Source: Methanomicrobiales archaeon
GTDB taxonomy: Archaea > Halobacteriota > Methanomicrobia > Methanomicrobiales > Methanospirillaceae
Reading direction: 5' to 3'
Assembly (NCBI GenBank): GCA_012729535.1
Contig: JAAYCY010000055.1
Coordinates: 62,001-126,000, forward strand
DNA length: 64,000 bases
Position numbers and translations under genes: made by a program. The first letter of the stretch is position 1. Every line of letters begins with the position of its first letter. The notes below the pieces were generated by a model. That model searched no databases. It saw only the letters and a program-made list of their open reading frames with translations, and had not been told where the DNA came from. This document shows, in pieces, positions 44,315-53,112 of the stretch.

Positions 44315-45334
44315 ATGTACAAAATTGTGTGGTTTTATCATTCTATGAATAAATTATGGGATAAATGGAACTTTTTGGTTTTTTCTTTAATAATTATGTT
44401 ATTTCTCATTCTTTCGGGATCCGGATCCGAAATAACAGTTGTTTCCATGGTTTATGTTGGAGAAAAAAGTGATTACAGTTATCTCTCGCAAGCATTTTTC
44501 GGTCTTGAAAAAGCACGGGAAGATTTCAATATTGGCGTTAGAGAGATTACCTGGAATTCATCCGTCCCGGAAGATCCGGTTATAGATTCACATGGAAACC
44601 GCTCCTCCATGGTTTTTATTATGGGGAATATCATGAACGGATATGAACAGAATATTTCCCGACAATATCCAGATGTTCCTCTGGTAATGATTGATGGATC
44701 AGAAGTATCTGGAACAACCAGTAAGTCAATATTCTTTTCCATGTACGGTGCCAGTTACCTGGCTGGAGTACTGGCAGCCAACAAAACAAAAACCGGTAAT
44801 CTTGGAATTATTGCAGGAGTGGATGCTCCGGTCATTCGTGGTTTTTCTGACGGATTTCTGGATGGGGCTAAAGCTGAAAGACCTGATGTGAATGTTACAA
44901 TTTCCTATATTGCAGATGATTACTCCGGGTTTTCCATGCCGGAAAAGGCCGGAGAAATTACCCATGAAATGTACGCTAATAATACCGATGTTATCTATGG
45001 TGTTGCCGGAGGTTCCGGACTTGGAATAATCAATTCAGCACGAAATCTATCCGGTCTTTACATTATCGCCACTGATGCTGACCAGTCCGGGCTTGCACCG
45101 GAGACGGTAATTGCATCAGCCATCAAAAGTCTTGATACTGTGGTATACGATGAGATAGAAAGATACGTTTCCGGCTCATTTTCTCCAAGTTCTGATGTCC
45201 GATCTCTGGCGGATAGCGGTTCGTCACTGGTGTCAAATCCTCTGTTTGAAAATATTAGTTCCTTTATTGAAATCCGGAATAATGAGGCAATAGAGAAAGA
45301 AAAAAATTATTTTCTCTCTCATTCTCTCAGGTAA
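44315..45334 (+). CDS. BMP-family (PnrA-like) extracytoplasmic binding protein
   Basis: 339 residues from ATG 44315; ATG 44348 is an alternative that still keeps the signal segment (FLVFSLIIMLFLILSGSG). The mature part is a periplasmic-binding fold of the BMP (basic membrane protein, PnrA) kind: VSMVYVGEKSDYSYLSQA, FFSMYGASYLAGVLA, GNLGIIAGVDAPVIRGFSD, VIYGVAGGSGLGI. Such proteins often bind nucleosides for an ABC importer. No permease or ATPase genes are beside it, so it is an orphan, or could feed a remote transporter or a sensor. Confidence 0.85.
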   Translation: MYKIVWFYHSMNKLWDKWNFLVFSLIIMLFLILSGSGSEITVVSMVYVGEKSDYSYLSQAFFGLEKAREDFNIGVREITWNSSVPEDPVIDSHGNRSSMVFIMGNIMNGYEQNISRQYPDVPLVMIDGSEVSGTTSKSIFFSMYGASYLAGVLAANKTKTGNLGIIAGVDAPVIRGFSDGFLDGAKAERPDVNVTISYIADDYSGFSMPEKAGEITHEMYANNTDVIYGVAGGSGLGIINSARNLSGLYIIATDADQSGLAPETVIASAIKSLDTVVYDEIERYVSGSFSPSSDVRSLADSGSSLVSNPLFENISSFIEIRNNEAIEKEKNYFLSHSLR

Positions 45335-45367
45335 TTTTCAAAAAAAAAATAGGGATATAACTGATTA

Positions 45368-46033
45368 TTATCCATTAAAATGGTGATAATCGTATATATT
45401 TTTTATATATTCCTGTTTTCGATGACTACTTCCATTTACCGGAGGTTTCAGGTATCCTATCTCCTGGGTCTGCTCTGCCGGACAAAAAGGGCATAATGCT
45501 GCATCTACATCATGGGCTTTTGTCCTGACCGGACAATAATATACTCCTTCGATGAAATCAACCCTATCTCCTCCGGGAAATGGCATTCCAACTGGATGTC
45601 CGGGTATTTCCTGGACAAACATGCAAAACCCGGATAACAGGTATTTGAGAAATCGTATCCTGGACACAATATCATCACCTGGACATTTCCTGGCTACCAT
45701 GTCCCAGTATTCTTTTACATTTTCTGATACTGGTGTATGTAGTGTGGAAAAACTGCCTTGTTGTTTCATAAGCCGGATCTTCTGAAATGTCCCATCAAGA
45801 AATGCTGCGATTGTCTCTTCAAGTTCTCTTTTGTAATCCGGTGATAATGAATCTATTTTATCTGAAAAGTTCACTTTCATCTTCGTAAGGTACCGCGGTG
45901 AATATTCCAGGACAAGATCCGCAATTGCCATTCCCAGATTGCCTTTGGATTCACAATCTTTCAGCTTATCACAAATTTCTGGAATTGATAATTCCTCAGA
46001 TCCGTTTCCGGTAGATGATGAAAATGTGCTCAT
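45368..46033 (-). CDS. DUF2115 (UPF0305) family protein
   Basis: 221 residues from ATG 46033 (an in-frame GTG lies three codons earlier and forms part of the GTGA preceding it). The C-terminus has the family's cysteine cluster: VYYCPVRTKAHDVD and ALCPFCPAEQTQEIGY. DUF2115 proteins occur mostly in methanogens; the function is unknown. The middle is helical (YWDMVARKCPGDDIVSRIRF). Convergent with the BMP gene, 34 bases apart. Membership is by the conserved Cys pattern. Confidence 0.8.
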   Translation of the reverse strand: MSTFSSSTGNGSEELSIPEICDKLKDCESKGNLGMAIADLVLEYSPRYLTKMKVNFSDKIDSLSPDYKRELEETIAAFLDGTFQKIRLMKQQGSFSTLHTPVSENVKEYWDMVARKCPGDDIVSRIRFLKYLLSGFCMFVQEIPGHPVGMPFPGGDRVDFIEGVYYCPVRTKAHDVDAALCPFCPAEQTQEIGYLKPPVNGSSHRKQEYIKNIYDYHHFNG

Positions 46034-46218
46034 ATTGTTCACTATGGTTTTTTTGTGTTACATTTCCAATATCAGGAGACTCACACTTATTAGCTTACTA
46101 ATCTTTCATACCTTGTGATAATGGTAATTGCGTTTGATCAATCATTGATTTGTGTTACATGTGATGCAAAGATTTAATACCAATATGGCAGGATTATCCT
46201 GCCATGAGATGATTGATC

Positions 46219-46833
46219 ATGTTATCTGGCACTATTCCTGGTATCTTCTCACTTTCAAAAAAGGATATTATACTTGCTGCTGAAATGCTTACTTCTTCTT
46301 TTGCTTCAGATCCTAAAACATTGCACCTTTTTACTGATCAGAAGAGTGAACTTTTTTCTGCATTATTTCGTTTTGAAATCTCCTATGGAATAAGATACGG
46401 GTGGGTTCATACCCTTTCTTCTCCACCTGTGGGGGTTGCAATCTGGCTTATGTCAGATAAATCTGAAATTACTTTTATCAGGGCACTTTTTTCGGGTGGT
46501 ATGGCATTGCAACGGTCAATTGGAAAGGAAAATATGAACCGTCTGCTGGATTTTTCTCAATATATCGATAAAAAGCATGCCGTAAAAATGCCCTACCATC
46601 ATCTGTACCTCTTTGTTCTTGGTGTCCATCCGGATTTCCAGGGACAGGGTGTTGCTGGAAAACTTCTCCGTCCTGTACTTGAACGTCTTGAAAAAACTAA
46701 AACTGACTGTTATCTCACGATTCAAAATGAGAAAAATGTAAGTTTAAATGAACACTTTGGTTTTGAACCAATCTCTCGGGGATTGATTGAGGGCATGGAC
46801 ATTCCTTTAATTACCATGAAAAAAACGGTTTAG
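46219..46833 (+). CDS. GNAT family N-acetyltransferase
   Basis: 204 residues from ATG 46219; a TTG two codons before is also in frame. The acetyl-CoA binding motif A is LFVLGVHPDFQGQGVAGKLL near residue 135, followed by CYLTIQNEKNVSLNEHFGFE, typical of GNAT enzymes. Substrate (amine, antibiotic or protein N-terminus) cannot be told. It is convergent with the ABC exporter, ending 6 bases from it. Confidence 0.88.
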   Translation: MLSGTIPGIFSLSKKDIILAAEMLTSSFASDPKTLHLFTDQKSELFSALFRFEISYGIRYGWVHTLSSPPVGVAIWLMSDKSEITFIRALFSGGMALQRSIGKENMNRLLDFSQYIDKKHAVKMPYHHLYLFVLGVHPDFQGQGVAGKLLRPVLERLEKTKTDCYLTIQNEKNVSLNEHFGFEPISRGLIEGMDIPLITMKKTV

Positions 46834-46838
46834 AATAT

Positions 46839-48644
46839 TCAGGCTACTCCGGTAACTGCACTGAGTTTTCCCCTGAACTGACTCATAAAGAGGTTATAGT
46901 AAAATCCTTTCTTTTCCATCAATTCATCATGAGTTCCCCGTTCTACTATCTCTCCCTGGTTTATTACAAGTATACAATCTGCATGCCTGATTGTTGAGAG
47001 ACGGTGAGCAATGATAAACGAAGTTTTCCCTTCCTGCAGGTGTAACAATCCGTTCTGAATAATCTTTTCTGTCCGGGTATCCACGTTACTCGTTGCTTCA
47101 TCAAGTATCAGAAGTCTTGGGTGTGCAACCATGGCTCGTGCAATAGTTAGCATCTGCCTTTGGCCCTGTGAAAGATTTGCACCCCCGTCCATCAGGAAGG
47201 TGTCAAATCCTTCAGGCTGGGCCATGATAAACTCATATGCACCTGCCTGTTTTGCCGCTGCAATGCATTCCTCATCAGTTGCTCCTTCCCGTGCATATCG
47301 AAGATTTTCCCGAATCGTTCCGGAAAAAAGGAACGGTTCCTGCAGTACCTGGGCGATTTGTGATCGTAAACTGTCTTGTTTTACCGTGTCTATACTGGTA
47401 TCGTCCACGCTGATTGTTCCTGATATGATATCGTAGTACCTGGTCAGAATATTAATGATAGTGCTTTTTCCAGCCCCGGTAGGCCCGCAAAGACCAAAGA
47501 TCTGTCCGGGAGTAGCATGAAAGGAATTGTCTTTCAGGATAGTCCTGCCAGGAACATAGGCAAAAGTAACATCATCAAATTTGACCTCACCAGTTATTGC
47601 AGGCATTTGTCCTGACCCTGGTTTGTCAGCAACTGCCGGTTTTTCATCCAGAATCTGAAATACCCTGTTAGCTCCTGCGGTTGCATTCATGATAACCGCA
47701 TAGGATGAGAAGATCTGAGAAAGAGGTGATGATATACTGGATGAAAGACCGAGAAATGCTACTAGTTCACCAAGCTTGATGTTTCCATGAATAATCATCG
47801 CTCCCCCAACAACCAAGAGCAGGATCATCTGCAGGTTTGCCATGATGGTTGCTGCCGGCATGGATGTAAGTGCAACAAATTCTGCCTTCCCACCGATCCT
47901 GGCAACGTGTTTTGAGAGACTTGAAAATGAATTAAGAACTGATTCTTCCTGTTGATAGGCAATCGTCACTTTCTGGCCGGCAAGGTGCTCTTCTGCAAAA
48001 CCATTGAGTTCCCCGAGTTGTTCCTGCATATGATCAAATGCAGGCCCTGATATTCTGGCAATAGTAGAAGAAATTGCAACGATTCCAAAGACAGCAAGGT
48101 ATACCAATAGGGCAAGGAACGGATTGATTATCAGCATTACAACTGTGAGCACGATGATGGTGGTCAATGACTGAAGGACCTGTTGTATTCCGTTGGAAAA
48201 GAACTGGTCGATAACATCAGTATCATTGGAGATCCTGCTCATTAGTTCTCCAATAGGCTGACGGTCAAAAAATCCCAGGGACAGAGTTTGTAAATGAGTA
48301 AACAGTTCATTCCGGAGATCATACAGGGCATCCTGTGAGATATCAGATAGTAGACGCTGAGCAAAATGACCACATACAAAGAGTGCTACTGCATCCAGGA
48401 TAAACAGGAAGAAAACATGTTGAAGATCAGGTATTGACTGGTTTTCAGTGATTATGTCTGTTGCAGTACCCATCAGGGTAGGAAGAATACCCATGGCCAG
48501 GGAAAAACCTAGCATGAGAATGAGAGCTGCCGACAATCTGAACCGGTATTTTGTCAGGTATGACAGGAGTCTTTTTACTGTTTTTTTCATCGTATCCAGA
48601 CCCTGTGCGGTTTTCTCCTGATCTGGATTACTGGTTTTATTCAT
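46839..48644 (-). CDS. ABC exporter, half-transporter (subunit B of a pair)
   Basis: 601 residues: six membrane helices (about residues 35-320) and an ATPase domain with Walker A GPTGAGKSTII, signature LSQGQRQMLTIARAM, Walker B LLILDEATSNVD and switch His in IIAHRLSTI. The pair of adjacent, similar ABC exporters resembles LmrCD/TmrAB-like heterodimers for lipids or drugs. The site here has the expected Glu after Walker B (DEATS), so this half should hydrolyse ATP. Its ATG overlaps the partner's stop by 4 bases. Confidence 0.93.
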   Translation of the reverse strand: MNKTSNPDQEKTAQGLDTMKKTVKRLLSYLTKYRFRLSAALILMLGFSLAMGILPTLMGTATDIITENQSIPDLQHVFFLFILDAVALFVCGHFAQRLLSDISQDALYDLRNELFTHLQTLSLGFFDRQPIGELMSRISNDTDVIDQFFSNGIQQVLQSLTTIIVLTVVMLIINPFLALLVYLAVFGIVAISSTIARISGPAFDHMQEQLGELNGFAEEHLAGQKVTIAYQQEESVLNSFSSLSKHVARIGGKAEFVALTSMPAATIMANLQMILLLVVGGAMIIHGNIKLGELVAFLGLSSSISSPLSQIFSSYAVIMNATAGANRVFQILDEKPAVADKPGSGQMPAITGEVKFDDVTFAYVPGRTILKDNSFHATPGQIFGLCGPTGAGKSTIINILTRYYDIISGTISVDDTSIDTVKQDSLRSQIAQVLQEPFLFSGTIRENLRYAREGATDEECIAAAKQAGAYEFIMAQPEGFDTFLMDGGANLSQGQRQMLTIARAMVAHPRLLILDEATSNVDTRTEKIIQNGLLHLQEGKTSFIIAHRLSTIRHADCILVINQGEIVERGTHDELMEKKGFYYNLFMSQFRGKLSAVTGVA

Positions 48645-50416
48645 GCTGCACCTCCGGGACGAAGGCCTCTGCCTAACTGTGATTCATATATTTCCTGGTA
48701 AAGTGGATTTTCTGCCAGGAGTTCTGCATGTGTTCCACTCGCGATTATTTTCCCCTGTTCCATCAGGACAATCCTGTCAGCAGTAATAACCGAACTAATT
48801 CGCTGTGCAACAATGAATTTCGTTGCCTTACTCATTATATCAGATATTGCATCCTGTATGCGGGCCTCGGTTGCCACGTCACATGCACTGGTACTGTCAT
48901 CAAGGATGAGAATTTTGGGCTTTGGAGCCAGAGCTCTTGCGATAGCCAGTCTCTGCCGCTGTCCGCCAGAGAAGTTAGACCCTCTTCGCGATACCTTTCC
49001 ATCATACTCTTCCGGAATATTACTGACAAAACCATTTACATCTGCAGCCTTTGATGCAACCAGCATTTCATCATCGGTTATCTCATCTTTTCCAAATATG
49101 ATGTTCTCCCGAATCGTTCCGGAAAAAAGGACCGGCTCCTGCAGGCAGATACCAACAATACTTCTGAGAACACCCTGAGAAATGTCCCGTACATCGATGC
49201 CATCAATGGTGACTCTGCCTTTGGTGACATCATAAAACCTGGGGATTAATGATACCAGAGATGATTTTCCACAACCGGTTGCACCGAGAAATCCAATCGT
49301 CTCTCCTGGTTCAGCAATCAGGTTGATATCCTTAAGTACCTCTCCTTCCGGGTTGCCTGCATCATCTCGGTATGAAAAGGAGACATTTTCAAAGACTACT
49401 TTACCTGCTATTTTCGTGACATCAACCGGAACCGGGTTATCAGGATCGACAATTTCCGGAAATGCATCAAGAACTTCAAAAATTCTGGATAATGACGCTT
49501 TTGCCTGTGTGATGAATGGTAATACGATAGCGATGATCAGGAGTGGCATCATCAGGATGAGGATATACTGGGCAGTTGAAGTAACATTTCCAATCTGAAG
49601 ACCTGAACCGGTTAATACATCTATTCCGCCAAAATAGTATACCGCTCCAAATCCCATTATGGACATTCCAATAATTGCGGGCATCAGGTATGCCATCACA
49701 TGCTGGGGACGAAGGGCAGCTTTTCGTAAATCCTGGGCTGCATGTTGAAATTTGTCTATTTCATAATTCTGCCTGACAAATGCCTTCACAACCCTGATAC
49801 CGGTGAGTGTCTCCCTGAGTGCCTTATTTACATTATCTATCCTGATTTGTTTTTGTCTGAATGCAGGTTCAACGATCACGAAATAGATGATGAGCGAAAT
49901 GGTAAGAAGGATAAGAAGGGTGATCATTATCCACATCAGGCTTGGAGCCATGAAATGTAGAATGATGATGGTGCCAATGAGAAGAAGTGGTGCCTGCATC
50001 AGTTGCATAATTGACTGCATAACCGCAATCTTCACGTTATTGATATCGGTAGTTAGTCTTACCAGAAGATCGCTCGCCCTGAATCGGTCAATATTTCCAA
50101 AAGAGAGTGTCTGAATTTTTTCAAACACCTGTTTTCGAAGGACATGGGTGCAGTATTCTGCTGACCAGACTGCAATAGATGCGTTGGCAATCTGACATAT
50201 TCCTGCAACGACTGCAGCAATGAGCATTAAAAAACCCAGATCAAGAACATTTTCGAAATTTCCGGTAAGTATTCCAAAATCAATTAATGCAGCACTCAGT
50301 GCCGGGATAACCAGGGTTCCCCCGGCAACAATAATATTCAATAAAATGGATAGAAGAAACCATCGTCTATATCCTATAAATATCTGGAATAATCGCCTGA
50401 AGTGTGAAATTGTCAT
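48641..50416 (-). CDS. ABC exporter, half-transporter (subunit A of a pair)
   Basis: 591 residues from ATG 50416, chosen because GTGAT lies six bases before it; an in-frame ATG at 50443 lacks a site. Six membrane helices precede an ATPase with Walker A GATGCGKSSLV and signature FSGGQRQRLAIARAL. Its Walker B is ILILDDSTSACD, with Asp where the catalytic Glu normally follows, and the switch motif is VAQRISSV, with Gln in place of His. These two changes mark the degenerate site typical of heterodimeric exporters such as LmrCD. First gene of the pair. Confidence 0.92.
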   Translation of the reverse strand: MTISHFRRLFQIFIGYRRWFLLSILLNIIVAGGTLVIPALSAALIDFGILTGNFENVLDLGFLMLIAAVVAGICQIANASIAVWSAEYCTHVLRKQVFEKIQTLSFGNIDRFRASDLLVRLTTDINNVKIAVMQSIMQLMQAPLLLIGTIIILHFMAPSLMWIMITLLILLTISLIIYFVIVEPAFRQKQIRIDNVNKALRETLTGIRVVKAFVRQNYEIDKFQHAAQDLRKAALRPQHVMAYLMPAIIGMSIMGFGAVYYFGGIDVLTGSGLQIGNVTSTAQYILILMMPLLIIAIVLPFITQAKASLSRIFEVLDAFPEIVDPDNPVPVDVTKIAGKVVFENVSFSYRDDAGNPEGEVLKDINLIAEPGETIGFLGATGCGKSSLVSLIPRFYDVTKGRVTIDGIDVRDISQGVLRSIVGICLQEPVLFSGTIRENIIFGKDEITDDEMLVASKAADVNGFVSNIPEEYDGKVSRRGSNFSGGQRQRLAIARALAPKPKILILDDSTSACDVATEARIQDAISDIMSKATKFIVAQRISSVITADRIVLMEQGKIIASGTHAELLAENPLYQEIYESQLGRGLRPGGAA

Positions 50417-50443
50417 CAGATAATCACTACCTGCAGGTATCAT

Positions 50444-50785
50444 TTCCGGTTCAATAGGTGATAAAAGAAACGTTCGTTACCCTGGTGGGGACGATAGGTA
50501 GACCGATTAATCCATTTATTATCGGGATGTTAAATCTTATGAATTCAGATGAATTATCGGATAATTTGTGTATTCTCATTTATGTGATGTTGCATTGTTC
50601 TCCCGGTTTTTTGTGAACTTAATAATCCTTCATCCAAAAGCTGTAACAGGTGCCAGCCTGCAGCTTGGGCTGCTTCAGTTTTACCCCGTATCCTGTCTGG
50701 AAAGACCCAGACTGTGCTGTAACATTATCATTATCTGGTGCTTTGACGGGGAAGCAGTAAGACTGATAGATCTTTTTTCTTCCGC
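50444..50785. other. Intergenic stretch, about 340 bases
   Basis: Between the ABC exporter start and the winged-helix remnant. A minus-strand frame here ends in GTCYSFWMKDY at about 50620 and looks protein-like for about 50 residues, but has no start or ribosome binding site. A weak stem (CAGCC/GGCTG near 50660) is visible. I do not call a gene. Confidence 0.35.
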
Positions 50786-51177
50786 TTAGTAACCGGGTGG
50801 ATAATAACGCAAAAATCCTCCCGAATGGATCTTTGTTACCTGACCAAATCGTTCCAGCTGATCCAGGTGATGCCGGACAGTCCCAAGTTCCATATTCATT
50901 GCTGAAGCGATTCCCCGAAGATGGATTCCGGGGTTCTGAAATATGAATTCATATATCTCTCTTCTTGAATGTGATTCAAATAGGGTACTTTTGCTGATGA
51001 ACCGGTATCCAAGAAATATTATTTGTTTCATCACGAGGTATATCGGGCTTTAGAAAAACTACCTGTGTGATAAATAACCAGACAGGAAGTTCCCATACCT
51101 GTACATGTACCGGACTGGTTGGTATCGAATCTGGTAAATCCTCATATGCACTGGAAACTACATATCGGTCTGCCATT
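50786..51177 (-). pseudogene. Broken membrane-linked winged-helix regulator
   Basis: The C-terminal frame (50786-51034, 82 residues) is a clear winged helix: SRREIYEFIFQNPGIHLRGI, then MNMELGTVRHHLDQLERFGQ. In the related Methanomicrobiales regulators this is preceded by a short extracytoplasmic part, a WELP box and a membrane helix. Just that (VHVQVWELPVWLFITQVVF) lies upstream in another frame, from ATG 51177. A stop (TAA) blocks the join near 51045, so one indel separates the two parts. The signal peptide expected at the start is also missing, so the gene is probably dead or 5'-truncated. Confidence 0.5.
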
Positions 51178-51256
51178 ATTTGGAGAATGTATATTGAATC
51201 GTTATGGCACATTTCTATTCGGCAAATTATATGATTTCTGATAATTGGCATGAACG

Positions 51257-51592
51257 TTACCCTTCTGGCTTTTGAGGGTTGCACAAATACATATGGCAGA
51301 GCTCAGGCCTCGTTTGATGGACCGTGCACAGGGCAAGACCTTCTCTATCAAATCTTAAAAACGGGCATGCAAGAGGGCGTTTATCTTGAATCGTGGTGTT
51401 GGAAAAAAGATAGGTTTTGTCTGGATCAATGGTGACAATCTGCTGGACTCCGGTGATCAGGTACTGGATTTTGTATTCAAATGGTCCGGTTTGTTCCATG
51501 ATACCAAAGACATCGGCCATGTAACTACAACATGTTCCACATCGCCTGCAGGAATTTACCATGTTATGTATAGACCACCTGTTTTTCCTCAT
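51257..51592 (-). CDS. YkgJ-type cysteine-cluster protein
   Basis: 111 residues, with cysteine motifs CRRCGTCCSYM near the N-terminus, then LACPFLRFD and CTVHQTRPELCHMYLC near the end. These fit the YkgJ/UPF0153 family of predicted iron-sulfur or zinc-binding proteins (CxxCxxCC plus a distal Cys-x-H-x3-RP-x2-C). The exact role is unknown. An alternative start ATG at 51562 (MVNSCRRCG) is possible; AGGTGG lies 12 bases before it. It is divergent from ribK. Confidence 0.8.
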   Translation of the reverse strand: MRKNRWSIHNMVNSCRRCGTCCSYMADVFGIMEQTGPFEYKIQYLITGVQQIVTIDPDKTYLFSNTTIQDKRPLACPFLRFDREGLALCTVHQTRPELCHMYLCNPQKPEG

Positions 51593-51722
51593 GTATTCTC
51601 GTATTCACGTAAAACACATGAGAAGTTCTTTTTCCGATAACCATGAATATGATCTTTCTGTGGTTCTCATTCCTGGCATGATCTCCAGTTGTGGAAACAC
51701 ATTAATAGGATGCATCTCACAT

Positions 51723-51732
51723 ATGATATCAT
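51723..51732. promoter_or_regulatory. Perfect palindrome at the ribK start
   Basis: ATGATATCAT is an exact ten-base palindrome that overlaps the proposed ribK start codon (51731). The archaeal riboflavin kinases with a fused winged helix (RbkR type) regulate their own and riboflavin genes through short dyads at promoters. The position fits such autoregulation, but the motif in this group is not known to me. Confidence 0.3.
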
Positions 51733-52396
51733 GGTTTCTCCGGAAGACCTGGAATGTATCAAGCGGATTGCTCTTATGGGTGGTCTTAATGCGCCGGTTT
51801 TCCTCAAAACTCTAAGTCTTGGTTCTGAGCTCGGGTTTAGTCCACAGACGGCGTCCCGAAGATTACGGTCCTTAGAGCAGCAGGAACTCATAACCCGGGT
51901 GCTTGGAACTGACGGGCAGCAGGTAACCATTACAAGTAATGGCGAGGATGCACTCAAACAGGAATACTGTGATTATTACCGGCTCTTTGGAAGACAGGAA
52001 AAGAAACTGACTCTTGCAGGAACGGTCCAGTCAGGCCTAGGCGAAGGTGCATACTACATGAGTCTTGTTCCTTACGCAAACCAGTTTCAGGATCTGCTCG
52101 GATTCACACCCTTTCCCGGAACTCTCAACATCAAACTAACTCCTGGTTCCATAATCCAGAGGAAACGCCTGTCTGGTGGAAAATGGTTGACTGTGCAGGG
52201 TTTTGAGTCAGAGGGCAGGACATTTGGTGAGGTAAGATGTCTGCCCTGTTTCATAAGGGATATTCCCTGTGGCATAATCATTCCGGGAAGAACTCACTAT
52301 CCTGAAGAACTCCTGGAAATCGTTTCGCCGGAAGGCCTTCGAAAAAAGTTCTCTCTCGAGGACGGGGATGAGATAGCAATAGAGGTGACATTATGA
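51731..52396 (+). CDS. ribK: CTP-dependent riboflavin kinase with winged-helix domain (RbkR type)
   Basis: 222 residues from ATG 51731, the natural domain edge; ATG 51710 and TTG 51689 are in-frame alternatives. Residues 1-85 form a winged helix (GSELGFSPQTASRRLRSLEQ). Residues 95-222 are the archaeal riboflavin kinase: VQSGLGEGAYYMSLVPYANQ, LGFTPFPGTLNIKL and the C-terminal LRKKFSLEDGDEIAIEV. It phosphorylates riboflavin to FMN using CTP and probably also regulates transcription. It overlaps ribB by 4 bases (ATGA), forming an operon for FMN supply, needed for F420 and flavin enzymes. Confidence 0.93.
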   Translation: MVSPEDLECIKRIALMGGLNAPVFLKTLSLGSELGFSPQTASRRLRSLEQQELITRVLGTDGQQVTITSNGEDALKQEYCDYYRLFGRQEKKLTLAGTVQSGLGEGAYYMSLVPYANQFQDLLGFTPFPGTLNIKLTPGSIIQRKRLSGGKWLTVQGFESEGRTFGEVRCLPCFIRDIPCGIIIPGRTHYPEELLEIVSPEGLRKKFSLEDGDEIAIEVTL

Positions 52397-53112
52397 ATAA
52401 AGATGCTTATACCGCACTCAGGCAGGGTGAAATGGTCCTGCTCTATGATTTTGATGACCGCGAATGTGAAACTGATCTTGCCATACGTTCTGACATGATA
52501 ACCTCCCGGGACATATGTCAGATGAGAAATGAAGCAGGCGGTCTTATATGCACAGCTATACCTCATCTTGCCGCTCAGAAACTTGGTCTTCCGTTTGCAC
52601 GGGAAGTACTCAGAAATTGTGCCATGGTAGAAAAATTGGGAGATATCCCGTACGACCCCTCCAATAATTCTTCATTTTCACTGTGGGTCAATCACCGGGA
52701 CACCTTTACCGGTATTACTGACCGGGACCGGACCACGACGGTCAATGCGATCTCTGCAATAGTAGAGCAGGTACTAAATAACGGACCGGTTTCATTTAAA
52801 GAACAGTTCAGGACGCCCGGTCATATGCCGATTCTTATCGCAGCTGAACAACTTTTGTCCCAGCGTCATGGCCAGACTGAACTCTCAGTTGCAATGGCTG
52901 AAATGGCAGGTATTAATCCGGTTATAACTATCTGTGAGATGCTGGACGATGAATCCGGGTATGCTCTCTCAAAAGAGGATGCGATGAGGTTTGCCAGGCG
53001 CCATAATCTTGCTTTCATTGAGGGGTCAGAAGTCATGGACCGGTGGGAAAAGGCATCATATCCCGGTTGTGAAACTCCACTTGTTGCACCTGCTCTGGCA
53101 AACCGGATTTAA
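52393..53112 (+). CDS. ribB: 3,4-dihydroxy-2-butanone 4-phosphate synthase
   Basis: 239 residues. It converts ribulose 5-phosphate to 3,4-dihydroxy-2-butanone 4-phosphate plus formate, a riboflavin precursor. The metal and substrate residues are visible in YDFDDRECETDLAIRSDM near residues 17-34 and in FRTPGHMPILIA near 137. HGQTELSVAMAEMAG and ICEMLD complete the family pattern. The gene is coupled to ribK by a 4-base overlap. It is the monofunctional archaeal type, without a GTP cyclohydrolase II domain. Confidence 0.95.
   Translation: MNKDAYTALRQGEMVLLYDFDDRECETDLAIRSDMITSRDICQMRNEAGGLICTAIPHLAAQKLGLPFAREVLRNCAMVEKLGDIPYDPSNNSSFSLWVNHRDTFTGITDRDRTTTVNAISAIVEQVLNNGPVSFKEQFRTPGHMPILIAAEQLLSQRHGQTELSVAMAEMAGINPVITICEMLDDESGYALSKEDAMRFARRHNLAFIEGSEVMDRWEKASYPGCETPLVAPALANRI

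Noticed and set aside
50568-50789. 73-codon plus-strand frame
   Set aside because: Cys- and Ile-rich, no start signal; unlike a real protein.
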